Assembly: GCA_049841155.1 (NCBI GenBank)
Contig: JASGHI010000003.1
Span: 1,302,001 to 1,366,000 of the forward strand
From: ZC4RG30 sp049841155
GTDB taxonomy: Bacteria > Pseudomonadota > Gammaproteobacteria > Steroidobacterales > Steroidobacteraceae
Length of the DNA stretch: 64,000 bases
Direction: 5' to 3'
Shown: positions 54,426 through 63,035 of the stretch, piece by piece
Position numbering within the stretch: position 1 is the first letter of the stretch
Layout: every line of letters starts with the position of its first letter
Notes under the pieces: generated by a model
What the model saw: only the letters and a program-made list of their open reading frames with translations
Databases searched by the model: none
Told to the model about the DNA's origin: nothing
Position numbers and translations under genes: made by a program

Positions 54426-55319
54426 ATGAAACAGGTCCTCGGCGTCTACAGCGCACCCCGTCCGCATTGGGTCGGGGACGGCTTTCCGGTGCGCTCCCTG
54501 TTCAGCTACAACGGGCTGGGCCGGCACTTGAGCCCATTCCTGCTGCTCGATCATGCCGCGCCCGCGCACTTCGAGCCGGCCGCGAAACCGCGTGGCGTGG
54601 GCTCGCATCCACATCGCGGCTTCGAGACGGTGACCCTGGTCTTGCAGGGCGAGGTGGAGCACAAGGATTCCACCGGCGCCGGCGGCCGCATCGGCCCCGG
54701 CGATGTGCAGTGGATGACGGCCGGAGCGGGCATCGTGCACGAGGAATTCCACTCGCACGAGTTCACGCGGCGTGGCGGCACCATCGAGATGGTGCAGCTG
54801 TGGGTGAACCTGCCGGCGCGCGACAAGATGACCGACCCGCGTTACCAGACCCTGTCCGACGCGCAGATCCCGTCATTGGACCTGCCGCAGGGCGCTGGAC
54901 GCGTGCGCGTGATTGCAGGCAGTTTCGGCGGCCACCCGGGCCCGGCGCGGACATTCACTCCGATGAATGTCTGGGACCTGCGGATCAGGCAGGGGGGCAT
55001 AGCGCGCCTGGATGCGCAGGAAGGCCACACGCTGGCGCTGGTGGTGTTGCATGGCACGATCCAGGTCAATGGCGCCATCGCACGCGAGGGCGAGCTGGTG
55101 CATATGGATCGCACCGGCACAGCGGTGCAGATCGAAGCCAACAGCGACAGCACCGTGCTGTGGCTGTCAGGTGAACCCATCGACGAACCGGTGGTTGGTC
55201 ACGGCCCGTTCGTGATGACGAGTGAAGCCGAGATCCGCGAGGCCATCCGCGATTTCAACAGCGGCCGCTTTGGCGGCATCCCGCGGGAGAAGGCCGCCGG
55301 CCTTCATCCCCAGGGATAG
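54426..55319 (+). CDS. Pirin-family cupin protein
   Basis: 297 residues. Two cupin domains. The metal site is in the N-terminal one: VGSHPHRGFETVTLVLQGEV (His pair and Glu later) and GAGIVHEEFHSHEF. The C-terminal pirin domain has LVVLHGTIQVNG and ends in FNSGRFGGIP. Some pirins act as quercetinases, others as redox sensors, so function is open. Start has GGAG at 54409-54417 region; 61 bases after cysI, so it may join that transcript. Confidence 0.88.
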   Translation: MKQVLGVYSAPRPHWVGDGFPVRSLFSYNGLGRHLSPFLLLDHAAPAHFEPAAKPRGVGSHPHRGFETVTLVLQGEVEHKDSTGAGGRIGPGDVQWMTAGAGIVHEEFHSHEFTRRGGTIEMVQLWVNLPARDKMTDPRYQTLSDAQIPSLDLPQGAGRVRVIAGSFGGHPGPARTFTPMNVWDLRIRQGGIARLDAQEGHTLALVVLHGTIQVNGAIAREGELVHMDRTGTAVQIEANSDSTVLWLSGEPIDEPVVGHGPFVMTSEAEIREAIRDFNSGRFGGIPREKAAGLHPQG

Positions 55320-55342
55320 GAAACGAAGGGCTGGGCGCGGAA

Positions 55343-55633
55343 CTAGCCGTTCCCGGCCCAGCGCACTTCCAGCGGCGGTTCGGCGCCGGCCATGCGCTGC
55401 ATGTGCTCGGCGACCACACCCTTGAGGCGCTCCGGGACCTCACCCTGCGGATTCTCGAGCGAAACGAATACGCGGTCGGGAGCGGCGCGCAATACCACGA
55501 GCACATCGTTGAGCTGGATGGAGCCACTGGCCTCCTCCAGCTGGGTCGTGAACTTGTGGCTCCAGTGCCTGCAGAGACGACGAATGATGCGCATCGGATC
55601 GCCAGTCAGGGCTTCGCCTTCGATCTTGCTCAT
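55343..55633 (-). CDS. DUF2218-family protein
   Basis: 96 residues from ATG 55633. The pattern ALTGDPMRIIRRLCRHWSHK at the N-terminus, SIQLNDVLVVLRAAPDRVF in the middle and LKGVVAEHMQRMAGAE at the end fits the small DUF2218 alpha-beta family, often found near iron-uptake or redox genes. It is convergent with the pirin gene and divergent from the antiporter. No function assigned. Confidence 0.75.
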   Translation of the reverse strand: MSKIEGEALTGDPMRIIRRLCRHWSHKFTTQLEEASGSIQLNDVLVVLRAAPDRVFVSLENPQGEVPERLKGVVAEHMQRMAGAEPPLEVRWAGNG

Positions 55634-55733
55634 AGCCGAGGCTCCATGGTGCCCTCGTGGACACGTTGCGGGAGCGGTGGAAAGATGGAGCGGCGCGTGC
55701 CGCTCCGATGGCTTCATATAGTAACAAACTCCG

Positions 55734-57371
55734 ATGGGATCAATAGAAATCGTCCTCGCCATGCTGGCGTCCGTGGTAGCCGGCGGACTGGTGGTGCGCG
55801 CGCTGCCTTTCGCCGTGCCCCTGCCGCTGGTGCAGATCGCGCTCGGCTCCGTCATTGCCGCTTCCACGGACAACCCGGTGCGGCTCGATCCGGAGTTCTT
55901 CTTCCTGCTGTTCCTGCCGCCGCTGCTGTTTCTCGACGGCTGGCTGATCCCCAAGAAAGGACTGTTGCGCGACAAGGGAATGATCCTCGCGCTGGCGCTG
56001 GGCCTGGTGTTCTTCACCATGCTCGGCATGGGGCTGTTCATCCACTGGATGATTCCCGCGATGTCGATGCCCATGGCCTTCGCACTGGCTGCCATCCTCT
56101 CGCCCACCGATCCGGTGGCCATCTCGAGCATCACCGAGCGCGTCGCCCTGCCCCCGCGGGCCCACCACGTGCTCGCCGGTGAATCGCTGCTCAACGACGC
56201 ATCGGGACTGGTCTGCTTCCGCTTTGCCGTGGCCGCCGTGCTCACGGGCAGTTTCTCGCTGCCGGCGGCAGCCATCACTTTCCTGTGGCTCGCCATCGGC
56301 GGCGTGGCCACCGGCATCCTGCTCACCGGCGGACTGCTGTGGCTGAAGAACCTGCTGCGCATCCGCTTCGGCGAGGAATCCGGCTCGCAGGTGCTCATCA
56401 GCCTGCTGCTGCCCTTTGCCGCCTACATGACGGCCGAAGAGCTGGGCTGCTCGGGCATCCTCGCAGCCGTGTCCGCCGGCATCACCATGAGCTACATCGA
56501 ACTCACCGGCCGCACCGAAGGCAGCACGCGCATGCAGCGCGGCGCCGTGTGGGACACGGTGCAGTTCGCGCTCAAGGGCGTGATGTTCGTGCTGCTCGGC
56601 GAGCAGCTGCCCAGCATCTTCGACAGCGCCGTGACCGTGGTCCGGGATACCGAACACAGCAACCCCGCATGGCTCGCCCTCTACATACTGGCGATCCACT
56701 TCGGCCTGACATTGCTGCGCTTTGCATGGGTGTGGATCTCGATGTACGTGCCGGCACTGGTGATGCGCCTGCGCGGCGGCGGCACGCGCAAGCTGCCGGG
56801 CCCGCGCATCGTCGCCGCCATGTCGCTCGCAGGCGTGCGCGGCGCCATCACGCTGGCGGGCGTGCTCACGCTGCCGCTGATGCTTCCCGACGGCTCGCCC
56901 TTCCCGGCCCGCGGCCTTGCGATCCTGCTCGCCGCAGGCGTGATCATCATGTCCATGCTCATGGCCAATGTGTTCCTGCCGCGGCTGCTGCGCGGCCTGG
57001 AGATGAGCGGCGAGCCGCTGCAGGAGCAGCATGTCGACCGTGCACGCGTGCTGGCGGCCGAAGCGGCCATCCAGGCCATCGGCCGCGCACTCGACGCCAT
57101 TCCGCGCAGCGCCGCCGACGCCAGCCTGTCCGCCGAAGCCGCGGCGCGCGTGATGGATCTTTACCAGCGGCGCATCCAGGGACAGGCCCAGACCGGCGAA
57201 ACCGCCGCGCGCATCCGCCGCAGCAACGAGATCGAGCGGCAGATCCGCCTGACGGGACTGCGCGCCGAGCGCGAGACGATCTTCGCGCTGGCGCGTTCCA
57301 GTACCCTGTCGGACGAGGAATCGCGCCGGCTGGTCAGGGAAGTCGATCTGATGGAGGAGCGGCTGAAATAA
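55734..57371 (+). CDS. CPA1-family Na+(K+)/H+ antiporter
   Basis: 545 residues with about 12 membrane helices. Ion-site motifs LSPTDPVAISSI and GESLLNDASGLVCFRFA (double ND) are typical of CPA1 NhaP-like exchangers. The cytoplasmic tail (about residues 420-545) is helical and charged (RIRRSNEIERQIRLTGLRAE), probably regulatory. It exchanges Na+ or K+ for protons in pH and salt homeostasis. Ends three bases before the convergent NnrS gene. Confidence 0.9.
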   Translation: MGSIEIVLAMLASVVAGGLVVRALPFAVPLPLVQIALGSVIAASTDNPVRLDPEFFFLLFLPPLLFLDGWLIPKKGLLRDKGMILALALGLVFFTMLGMGLFIHWMIPAMSMPMAFALAAILSPTDPVAISSITERVALPPRAHHVLAGESLLNDASGLVCFRFAVAAVLTGSFSLPAAAITFLWLAIGGVATGILLTGGLLWLKNLLRIRFGEESGSQVLISLLLPFAAYMTAEELGCSGILAAVSAGITMSYIELTGRTEGSTRMQRGAVWDTVQFALKGVMFVLLGEQLPSIFDSAVTVVRDTEHSNPAWLALYILAIHFGLTLLRFAWVWISMYVPALVMRLRGGGTRKLPGPRIVAAMSLAGVRGAITLAGVLTLPLMLPDGSPFPARGLAILLAAGVIIMSMLMANVFLPRLLRGLEMSGEPLQEQHVDRARVLAAEAAIQAIGRALDAIPRSAADASLSAEAAARVMDLYQRRIQGQAQTGETAARIRRSNEIERQIRLTGLRAERETIFALARSSTLSDEESRRLVREVDLMEERLK

Positions 57372-57374
57372 CCG

Positions 57375-58550
57375 CTACGGGTTCCACCGCGGCCGGATCA
57401 GCAACGGCACGAAACGCCACAGATACAGCGCAAAGGCCAGCACCCACGCCGCCGTGGAGGCGTGCAGCAGCATCAGCGTCAGTTCAGTGGGCAGCAGCGC
57501 CAGCAGCCGCAGCGCGGTGGCGACGATCACCAGCACATAGCAGCTGACCATCAGGCCGTCGGTACGCAGCGGCCGCCCCAGGTGGCCCAGCGCCGTGCGT
57601 GTCACCATGCCGATGATCAGCACGGCGAAGCCCGCCATGCCGATGACATGCGCCGGCCAGGCCATGCGCATCGATGTTCCGGCCACCTGTGCGGCGGCGA
57701 CGAAGAGCCCCGCGCCCAGGCCCGCGTAGCCCAGATAGAGGATCCACAGCAGCGGCACGCGGCGCACGGCCCAGGGGTTCCAGGCCAGCAGCTGGAACAG
57801 CACGATGACTCCGGCAATCACCAGCAGCACGGCCATCGCCGCTTTCCACTGCAGCAGGCCGCAGGCCACCGCCAGCACGCTGGCCGCGAGCTGCCATTGC
57901 CCGGCGCGCGTGAGCATGGGAATGGACAGACCCGTCACGGCACGCATGGCGAAGAACGGGATCACGCGCCGCGCGATCAGCAGCGCAATCACCGCCATGC
58001 ACAGCAGTCCGGTGCCGAAGCGCTGCATCAGCTGCAGATAGTCGCCCTGCCAGGCGGCGGACAGGAACAGCGCGTCGGCAATGCCCAGACCCAGCAACAG
58101 CAGCGGCACGGCATAGTTGCGCCGGTTGCGTGACCTGAAGATGGCGCGGCTGAAGGCAAAGGTGGCCCACAGGAAGAACAGCAGCTCGCACAGCGCGGCC
58201 AACGCGAAAGCGGCATGGCCGGGCGCGAGGTACCCCAGCCGCGCCACCAGCCACAGCAGCGCCAGCAGGCCCAGCTGGCGGCCCTTGAGCGGATTGATGC
58301 CGGTCCAGTTGGCGCCGGCCGTGAGCAGGAATCCCACGGCGATGGTGGCAATGAAGCCCCACAGCATCTCGTGCGCATGCCAGATCACGCCGGCGAGCTG
58401 GCCGCGCAGCAGGCCGGGCATGAACACCCACAGCGCCACCGCCACCGCGGCCCAGGCGCAACCGGCCAGGTACAGCGGCCGGAAGCCCAGCTCCAGGAAT
58501 GCCTGCCACTGCGGCGCTGTCGCAGCGGCGTTGCGCGGCGGAGTGATCAT
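57375..58550 (-). CDS. NnrS-family heme/copper membrane protein
   Basis: 391 residues from ATG 58550. Twelve hydrophobic helices. NnrS landmarks: the helix pair around FRPLYLAGCAWAAVAVALWV, VIWHAHEMLWGFIATIAVGF (metal His), LLTAGANWTGINPLKGRQLG and WPAHVIGMAGFAVLIIGMVT. NnrS protects against nitric-oxide stress and usually neighbours denitrification genes, none of which are in the window. Confidence 0.88.
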   Translation of the reverse strand: MITPPRNAAATAPQWQAFLELGFRPLYLAGCAWAAVAVALWVFMPGLLRGQLAGVIWHAHEMLWGFIATIAVGFLLTAGANWTGINPLKGRQLGLLALLWLVARLGYLAPGHAAFALAALCELLFFLWATFAFSRAIFRSRNRRNYAVPLLLLGLGIADALFLSAAWQGDYLQLMQRFGTGLLCMAVIALLIARRVIPFFAMRAVTGLSIPMLTRAGQWQLAASVLAVACGLLQWKAAMAVLLVIAGVIVLFQLLAWNPWAVRRVPLLWILYLGYAGLGAGLFVAAAQVAGTSMRMAWPAHVIGMAGFAVLIIGMVTRTALGHLGRPLRTDGLMVSCYVLVIVATALRLLALLPTELTLMLLHASTAAWVLAFALYLWRFVPLLIRPRWNP

Positions 58551-58608
58551 GCTGCAAAGGTACAACCGGCGCGCCGGCGCCGCCAGATCACTGCCCGCGA
58601 CGGGCGCT

Positions 58609-59208
58609 TCAGCGCGTCGGCGCCGCCGAGAACACCACGCTGAAGTTGTTCGCCGGCATGCTGACCACCTCGCGCAGCACCAGCCCCGACGCAGCGGCCA
58701 CACGCTCCACCTCTTCGAGGTCGCGCACTCCCCACTGCGCGTTGCGGCGACGCAGGTCCGCATCGAAGGCCTCGTTGCTGGGCGCCGTGTGGGCACCATG
58801 GCGGCGATAAGGTCCGTACAGGTACAGCACGCCAGCCGGCGGCAGCAGGCGCGCCGCCTCCTGCAGCAGCGCCAGGCCCGCGCCCCAGGGCGCGATGTGG
58901 ATCATGTTGATGCAGACGATGGCGTCGACGGCGGCCACGGACCAGGGCCGGTCCAGCACATCCAGCGCCAGCGGCGGCTCGACATTGAAGAACCCGGCCG
59001 CCGCGACACGCTCGCGGATCGACTCGCGATGGTCCGGTTCCGGATCGCTGGGCAGCCAGGTGACAAGGGGCAGACCCTGCGCGAAATGCACCACGTGCTG
59101 GCCGGTGCCGCTGGCGATCTCCAGCACCCGGCCGCGCGCCGGCAGCACCCGCTGCAGCACTTCGAGAATCGGCGCCTTGTTGCGCTCCGGCGCTGGATAA
59201 GTCAGCAA
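58609..59208 (-). CDS. DUF938 SAM-dependent methyltransferase-like protein
   Basis: 199 residues. SAM-binding RVLEIASGTGQHVVHFAQGL, later INMIHIAPWGAGLALLQEAA, YLYGPYRRHGAHTAPSNEAF and a conserved C-terminal MPANNFSVVF. This is the DUF938 family, whose members look like class I methyltransferases of unknown substrate (some are called methyltransferase-like 26). Neighbours give no clue. Confidence 0.85.
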   Translation of the reverse strand: MLTYPAPERNKAPILEVLQRVLPARGRVLEIASGTGQHVVHFAQGLPLVTWLPSDPEPDHRESIRERVAAAGFFNVEPPLALDVLDRPWSVAAVDAIVCINMIHIAPWGAGLALLQEAARLLPPAGVLYLYGPYRRHGAHTAPSNEAFDADLRRRNAQWGVRDLEEVERVAAASGLVLREVVSMPANNFSVVFSAAPTR

Positions 59209-59261
59209 TCCCCCTCCCTCACGCGGGCCGCGGCCATGAAGCCCTGTGGCAGACTAGCGTC

Positions 59262-60677
59262 GTGAGTTCACGCGAACAACCCGCGGTGATGGACGGCCTG
59301 CCCGCACCGCAACGCTACTGGTCCGTCGTCGCCATCTGGCTTGCCGTCTCCATGGCGGTCATGGACAGCTCCATCGCCAACGTCGCGCTGCCGACCATCG
59401 CGGGCGAGCTGAAGTCCTCGGCCGCCCTTTCGATCTGGGTCATCAACGCCTACCAGCTGGTCATCACCGCGCTGCTGCTGCCGCTGTCCGCCCTCGGCGA
59501 CCGCATCGGCTACCGCCGCGTCTACATTCCGGGAATCGCTTTCTTCGTCGCCGGATCCGTCGGCTGCGCGCTGGCGCACAGCCTCCCTGCCCTCATTGCG
59601 GCGCGCATGTTCCAGGGCATCGGCGCGGCCGGCATCATGAGCATGAACGCGGCGCTGCTGCGCGCCACCTACCCCCAGGCCCTGCTGGGCAGGGGTCTGG
59701 GTTACAACGCGCTGGTGGTGTCGCTGTCGGCGGCGGCCGGACCCAGCGTTGCGGCGCTGATCCTGAGCATCGCCTCCTGGCCCTGGCTGTTTCTCATCAA
59801 CCTCCCCATCGGTCTGGTGGCGCTGTTCACGGGGCTGCGCATGCTGCCCGACGTGCCGGGGCATGGTGGGCATCCCAACTACCTTTCCGCGCTGTACAGC
59901 GCCGTCGCGCTCAGCACGCTGGTGTTCGGCATCGAGACGCTGGCCCGCGCCGCCACCGGCGCTGGCCTCGTCCTGCTGTTCACCGCGCTCGTCACCGGCG
60001 TGCTGCTGGTGCGGCGCGACTGGCATCGCCCGGCGCCGCTGCTGCCCGTCGACCTGCTGCGCATCCCCATCTTCGGGCTGTCGATCAGCACCTCGATCAC
60101 TTCGTTCGCCGCGCAGATGCTCGCGCTGGTCACCCTGCCGTTCCTGCTGCAGCACATGCTGGCGCGCAGCGTGGTCGAAACCGGAATGCTGATGACGGCC
60201 TGGCCGCTCGCGGTGGGCGTCGCCGCACCGCTGGCAGGCCGGCTAGCCGACCGCTTTCCGGCCGGGCTGCTCGGCGGCATCGGCCTCGCGCTGTTCGCTC
60301 TCGGCCTGCTGTCGCTGTCGCTGCTGGGAGCTACTGCGCAGGATGCGGACATCCTGTGGCGCATGGCGCTGTGCGGCGCGGGATTCGGATTCTTCCAGTC
60401 CCCGAACAACCGCGCCATGATCACCGCCGCCCCACGGGAACGCTCGGGAGCCGCGGGTGGAATGCTGTCCACGGCGCGGCTGCTGGGACAGACCTGCGGC
60501 GCGGCAACCGTGGCCGCGGGCTTTCACGTGACGGGCGTGGCAGCCGGGCCTGCGCTGCTGCGGGCCGCGGCCGCGGCGGCCCTCATCGCCGCCGTGATCA
60601 GCATGATGAGGCTGCGGGTCAAGTCCGCTCCGGTTCCCAATTCAGGGCAGTTCGACGATACTTCATCCGTTACCTAG
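59262..60677 (+). CDS. MFS exporter, DHA2 (EmrB/QacA) type
   Basis: 471 residues from a GTG at 59262; an ATG at 59289 is an alternative. Up to 14 helices. SMAVMDSSIANVALPTIAGE is the DHA2 motif D1, LGDRIGYRRVYIPGIAFFVA the loop 2-3 motif, and NALVVSLSAAAGPSVAALIL the helix-5 motif C of drug/H+ antiporters. Export of toxic compounds or metabolites is likely; the substrate is unknown. Confidence 0.85.
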   Translation: MSSREQPAVMDGLPAPQRYWSVVAIWLAVSMAVMDSSIANVALPTIAGELKSSAALSIWVINAYQLVITALLLPLSALGDRIGYRRVYIPGIAFFVAGSVGCALAHSLPALIAARMFQGIGAAGIMSMNAALLRATYPQALLGRGLGYNALVVSLSAAAGPSVAALILSIASWPWLFLINLPIGLVALFTGLRMLPDVPGHGGHPNYLSALYSAVALSTLVFGIETLARAATGAGLVLLFTALVTGVLLVRRDWHRPAPLLPVDLLRIPIFGLSISTSITSFAAQMLALVTLPFLLQHMLARSVVETGMLMTAWPLAVGVAAPLAGRLADRFPAGLLGGIGLALFALGLLSLSLLGATAQDADILWRMALCGAGFGFFQSPNNRAMITAAPRERSGAAGGMLSTARLLGQTCGAATVAAGFHVTGVAAGPALLRAAAAAALIAAVISMMRLRVKSAPVPNSGQFDDTSSVT

Positions 60678-60696
60678 CTGGCTGGGGGGCCCGGTC

Positions 60697-60715
60697 TATG
60701 TAGCCACACTACATA
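60697..60715. promoter_or_regulatory. Inverted repeat upstream of the RidA-like gene
   Basis: TATGTAG-CCACA-CTACATA: seven-base perfect arms with a five-base spacer, 20 bases before the ATG at 60736. GTAG/CTAC arms of this size are common repressor operators. Confidence 0.4.
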
Positions 60716-60735
60716 TCAATAGCGAGGAACTGACT

Positions 60736-61971
60736 ATGGCCTGGCGGCGTATTGCTTTACTGACCTCGGTGCTTCTCTGCGCCTCGATGAGCCTCTCCGC
60801 AGCGCAGATCGTGCGAGTCAAGGGCAACACCGGCGAACCTGCGAGCCTGGTTGCAGTCGACAACCTCGTGTTCGTCTCCGGCGCGGTCGGCACCCATGGC
60901 GATGCCATGGCGCAGGTCGATGAGGTCATCAACAAGACCCACCAGGCTCTCGCGGCGCGCGGCCTGGGCTTCGGCGACATGGTCCAGCACACGATCTACA
61001 TCAAGGACGGCGTTTCGCCGCTGGACGTCCTGCAGCGCTTCCACGGCACGGCGACGACCCTGGAGCCCAGCCTCAAGGAATTCAAGAGCGTCGGCACGAT
61101 CGTGCGGCTGCCGGAGTTCCCGAACAAGGACTCGCTGGTGATGATCGACATGACCGCAGCGGCGCCGAAGGTCAAGGGCAACCGCGCGGAATTCAACCGC
61201 ATCCCGTTCACCTTCGGCCCCGCGGAGATCGGCGAGACCTTCGAGGTCAAGCCCTTCGTCTTCGTCGCCGGAACCGAGGCCATGGACTTCGAGCACGGCA
61301 CGCTGGTCCCGACCATCGAGCAGCAGGTCGACGTCATCGTCAACAAGCTGCAATCCAGCCTGCAGAAGCGCGGCATGACCGTCGGCGACATGATTTCCCA
61401 CAACCTCTACGTCAGGAAGGGCACGGATCCGGGCAAGGTGATCCAGCTGTTCCATGCCGCAACCCACAAGCTCGCACCGCAGCTTAAGGACAAGCCCAGC
61501 GTCGGCACGCTGGTCATCGTCGACGGCATGGCAAGCGACGGATTCCTGCTGGAGATGGACGCGGTTGCAGTGCCCTCTTCAGTGAAGGCGGCGCGCGTAC
61601 CGAACAGCGACCACCCAGAAATCGCCAACAGCATTGCCGTGAAGGGGCTGGTGACGCTCTCGGGTGTAGAGGCGGCGCAAGCCAACAAGCCGCTTCCTGA
61701 CGACGCCGCGGCCCAGGCCAGGATCGTCGCCAGCAAGATCCACGACGTCCTGCGCAAGTCCGGCCTCGGCATCGGCGACCTGGTGAAGTACAAGATCTAC
61801 GTGAAGGCGGGCGCCAATGCCGGCGAGGTCCGCCGCGCATTCCTCGACGAAGCGCAGCGCCTGGCGCCTGCGCTGAAGAGGAATCCCGCCGCCGAGACCC
61901 TGGCCATGGTCGAAGGCCTTGCCGGCCCCGACCTAAAGGTTGAGGTCAGCGCCATCGCGGCGCGCAGGTAA
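60736..61971 (+). CDS. Exported protein with three RidA-like domains
   Basis: 411 residues; GAGGAA precedes the ATG. Signal peptide about residues 1-23 (IALLTSVLLCASMSLSAAQ). Three RidA/YjgF-like modules follow, roughly 25-137, 150-275 and 283-411, each with a LGxGDMVxxxIYxK block (RGLGFGDMVQHTIYIKDG, RGMTVGDMISHNLYVRKG, SGLGIGDLVKYKIYVKAG). RidA is normally a one-domain trimer, so this may fold as a single-chain trimer. By eye none of the modules keeps the Arg used for imine deamination, so a non-deaminase role is likely. Confidence 0.8.
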   Translation: MAWRRIALLTSVLLCASMSLSAAQIVRVKGNTGEPASLVAVDNLVFVSGAVGTHGDAMAQVDEVINKTHQALAARGLGFGDMVQHTIYIKDGVSPLDVLQRFHGTATTLEPSLKEFKSVGTIVRLPEFPNKDSLVMIDMTAAAPKVKGNRAEFNRIPFTFGPAEIGETFEVKPFVFVAGTEAMDFEHGTLVPTIEQQVDVIVNKLQSSLQKRGMTVGDMISHNLYVRKGTDPGKVIQLFHAATHKLAPQLKDKPSVGTLVIVDGMASDGFLLEMDAVAVPSSVKAARVPNSDHPEIANSIAVKGLVTLSGVEAAQANKPLPDDAAAQARIVASKIHDVLRKSGLGIGDLVKYKIYVKAGANAGEVRRAFLDEAQRLAPALKRNPAAETLAMVEGLAGPDLKVEVSAIAARR

Positions 61972-61988
61972 CCCCTTTCGCCGGCAAC

Positions 61989-62018
61989 GCGGGCGGCGCC
62001 GTCGAGGCTGCCGCCCGC
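61989..62018. terminator. Hairpin between convergent RidA-like and creatininase-like genes
   Basis: GCGGGCGGC (61989-61997) pairs perfectly with GCCGCCCGC (62010-62018) over a 12-base loop in the 57-base convergent gap. No T-tract follows. Confidence 0.45.
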
Positions 62019-62028
62019 CTTGCGATCG

Positions 62029-63006
62029 CTACTGGTCGTTCCTGTTCAGCCACTCCTGCTGGCGCTTCTCGATGGCGCTGTCGCGCGCAATCGCCGCATC
62101 ATCCACCGCACGCCGTGGCGCGCGCTGGCGCGCAGCGGATTGCGTGCCCGTTTCGAGTGCGCCAAGCGCCTCCTTGATCATCGCGTCGGTGCTGAGCCGG
62201 TACAGCTTCGCACCGTATTCGGCCGTGGAGTAGCGCGGCGCGCCGAAATATCCCGGCCAGCCCGGCTGCTTCGCGACATCGATCATGCCGCGGTCACCGC
62301 CCGCTGTGAATGCCAGCGCGTTCTTGTAGTCGGGACTGACGAGCTCGGGCTTCAGGAACAGCATCAGGCTGGTCTCGTCGATGCCTGCGTGGCCCGATGA
62401 GGCGTCTTCCTTCTGCGCCTGCTCGCCGAGCGAGCGGCGCGGATTGTCCGGCGAAGTGGAAACCTCCCAGCCGCCCGTCACGTGCAGCATGCGGCCATGG
62501 TAGGTGTCGGCAAAATAGTCCCCCACCTGCGCGAGCACGCGGCCATGGTTGGGCGCCCCATGGCTGTGGATGATGAAGACCCACTTGAATCCCGCTTCGC
62601 CGAGCTCGTCGGCGAGATCCATGTAGACCGCGCGCAGCGTGTTCAGGCGCACCACGTAGGTGCCCGGGAACGGGTATTTGGCCGCCAGCTCATTGGCGCC
62701 TCCCGACCCGAGCGGAATGGACGGGAACATCAGCACGCGCCAGCCCCTGGCCACGAGCGCATCGGCCACGTCCTGCGCCTGCCGCTCGCTGACATAGCCG
62801 TCGGTGTTGGCGGGCAGGTAGGGGCCATGCTCCTCCATGATGCCGCCGGGGATGATGACTACGGTCTTCGACCTGTCGACCGCGGCCAGCTGCTTTGCAT
62901 TCAAGGCGCCCATGGGCTCGACCTGCGCCTGCGCCAGGGTCGAAGCCAGAGCGAGGACTGCCAGCATGGAATAGCCCAGCCAGCGGAACGGAAGAGTGGC
63001 GGACAT
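62029..63006 (-). CDS. Exported creatininase-family hydrolase
   Basis: 325 residues from ATG 63006, seven bases after GAGGAG; a Met one codon earlier is possible. Signal peptide to about residue 26 (MLAVLALASTLAQAQ). Creatininase/mycofactocin-hydrolase fold with metal ligands in GGIMEEHGPYLPANTDGYVS, HSHGAPNHGRV and SSGHAGIDETSLML. Family members hydrolyse amide bonds in creatinine, formamidopyrimidines or pteridines; secreted forms are uncommon. A charged C-terminal tail (RRAVDDAAIARDSAIEKRQQ) is extra. Substrate unknown. Confidence 0.83.
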   Translation of the reverse strand: MSATLPFRWLGYSMLAVLALASTLAQAQVEPMGALNAKQLAAVDRSKTVVIIPGGIMEEHGPYLPANTDGYVSERQAQDVADALVARGWRVLMFPSIPLGSGGANELAAKYPFPGTYVVRLNTLRAVYMDLADELGEAGFKWVFIIHSHGAPNHGRVLAQVGDYFADTYHGRMLHVTGGWEVSTSPDNPRRSLGEQAQKEDASSGHAGIDETSLMLFLKPELVSPDYKNALAFTAGGDRGMIDVAKQPGWPGYFGAPRYSTAEYGAKLYRLSTDAMIKEALGALETGTQSAARQRAPRRAVDDAAIARDSAIEKRQQEWLNRNDQ

Positions 63007-63035
63007 CATGGAACTCCTCTTTGCGGACGCAGGAT

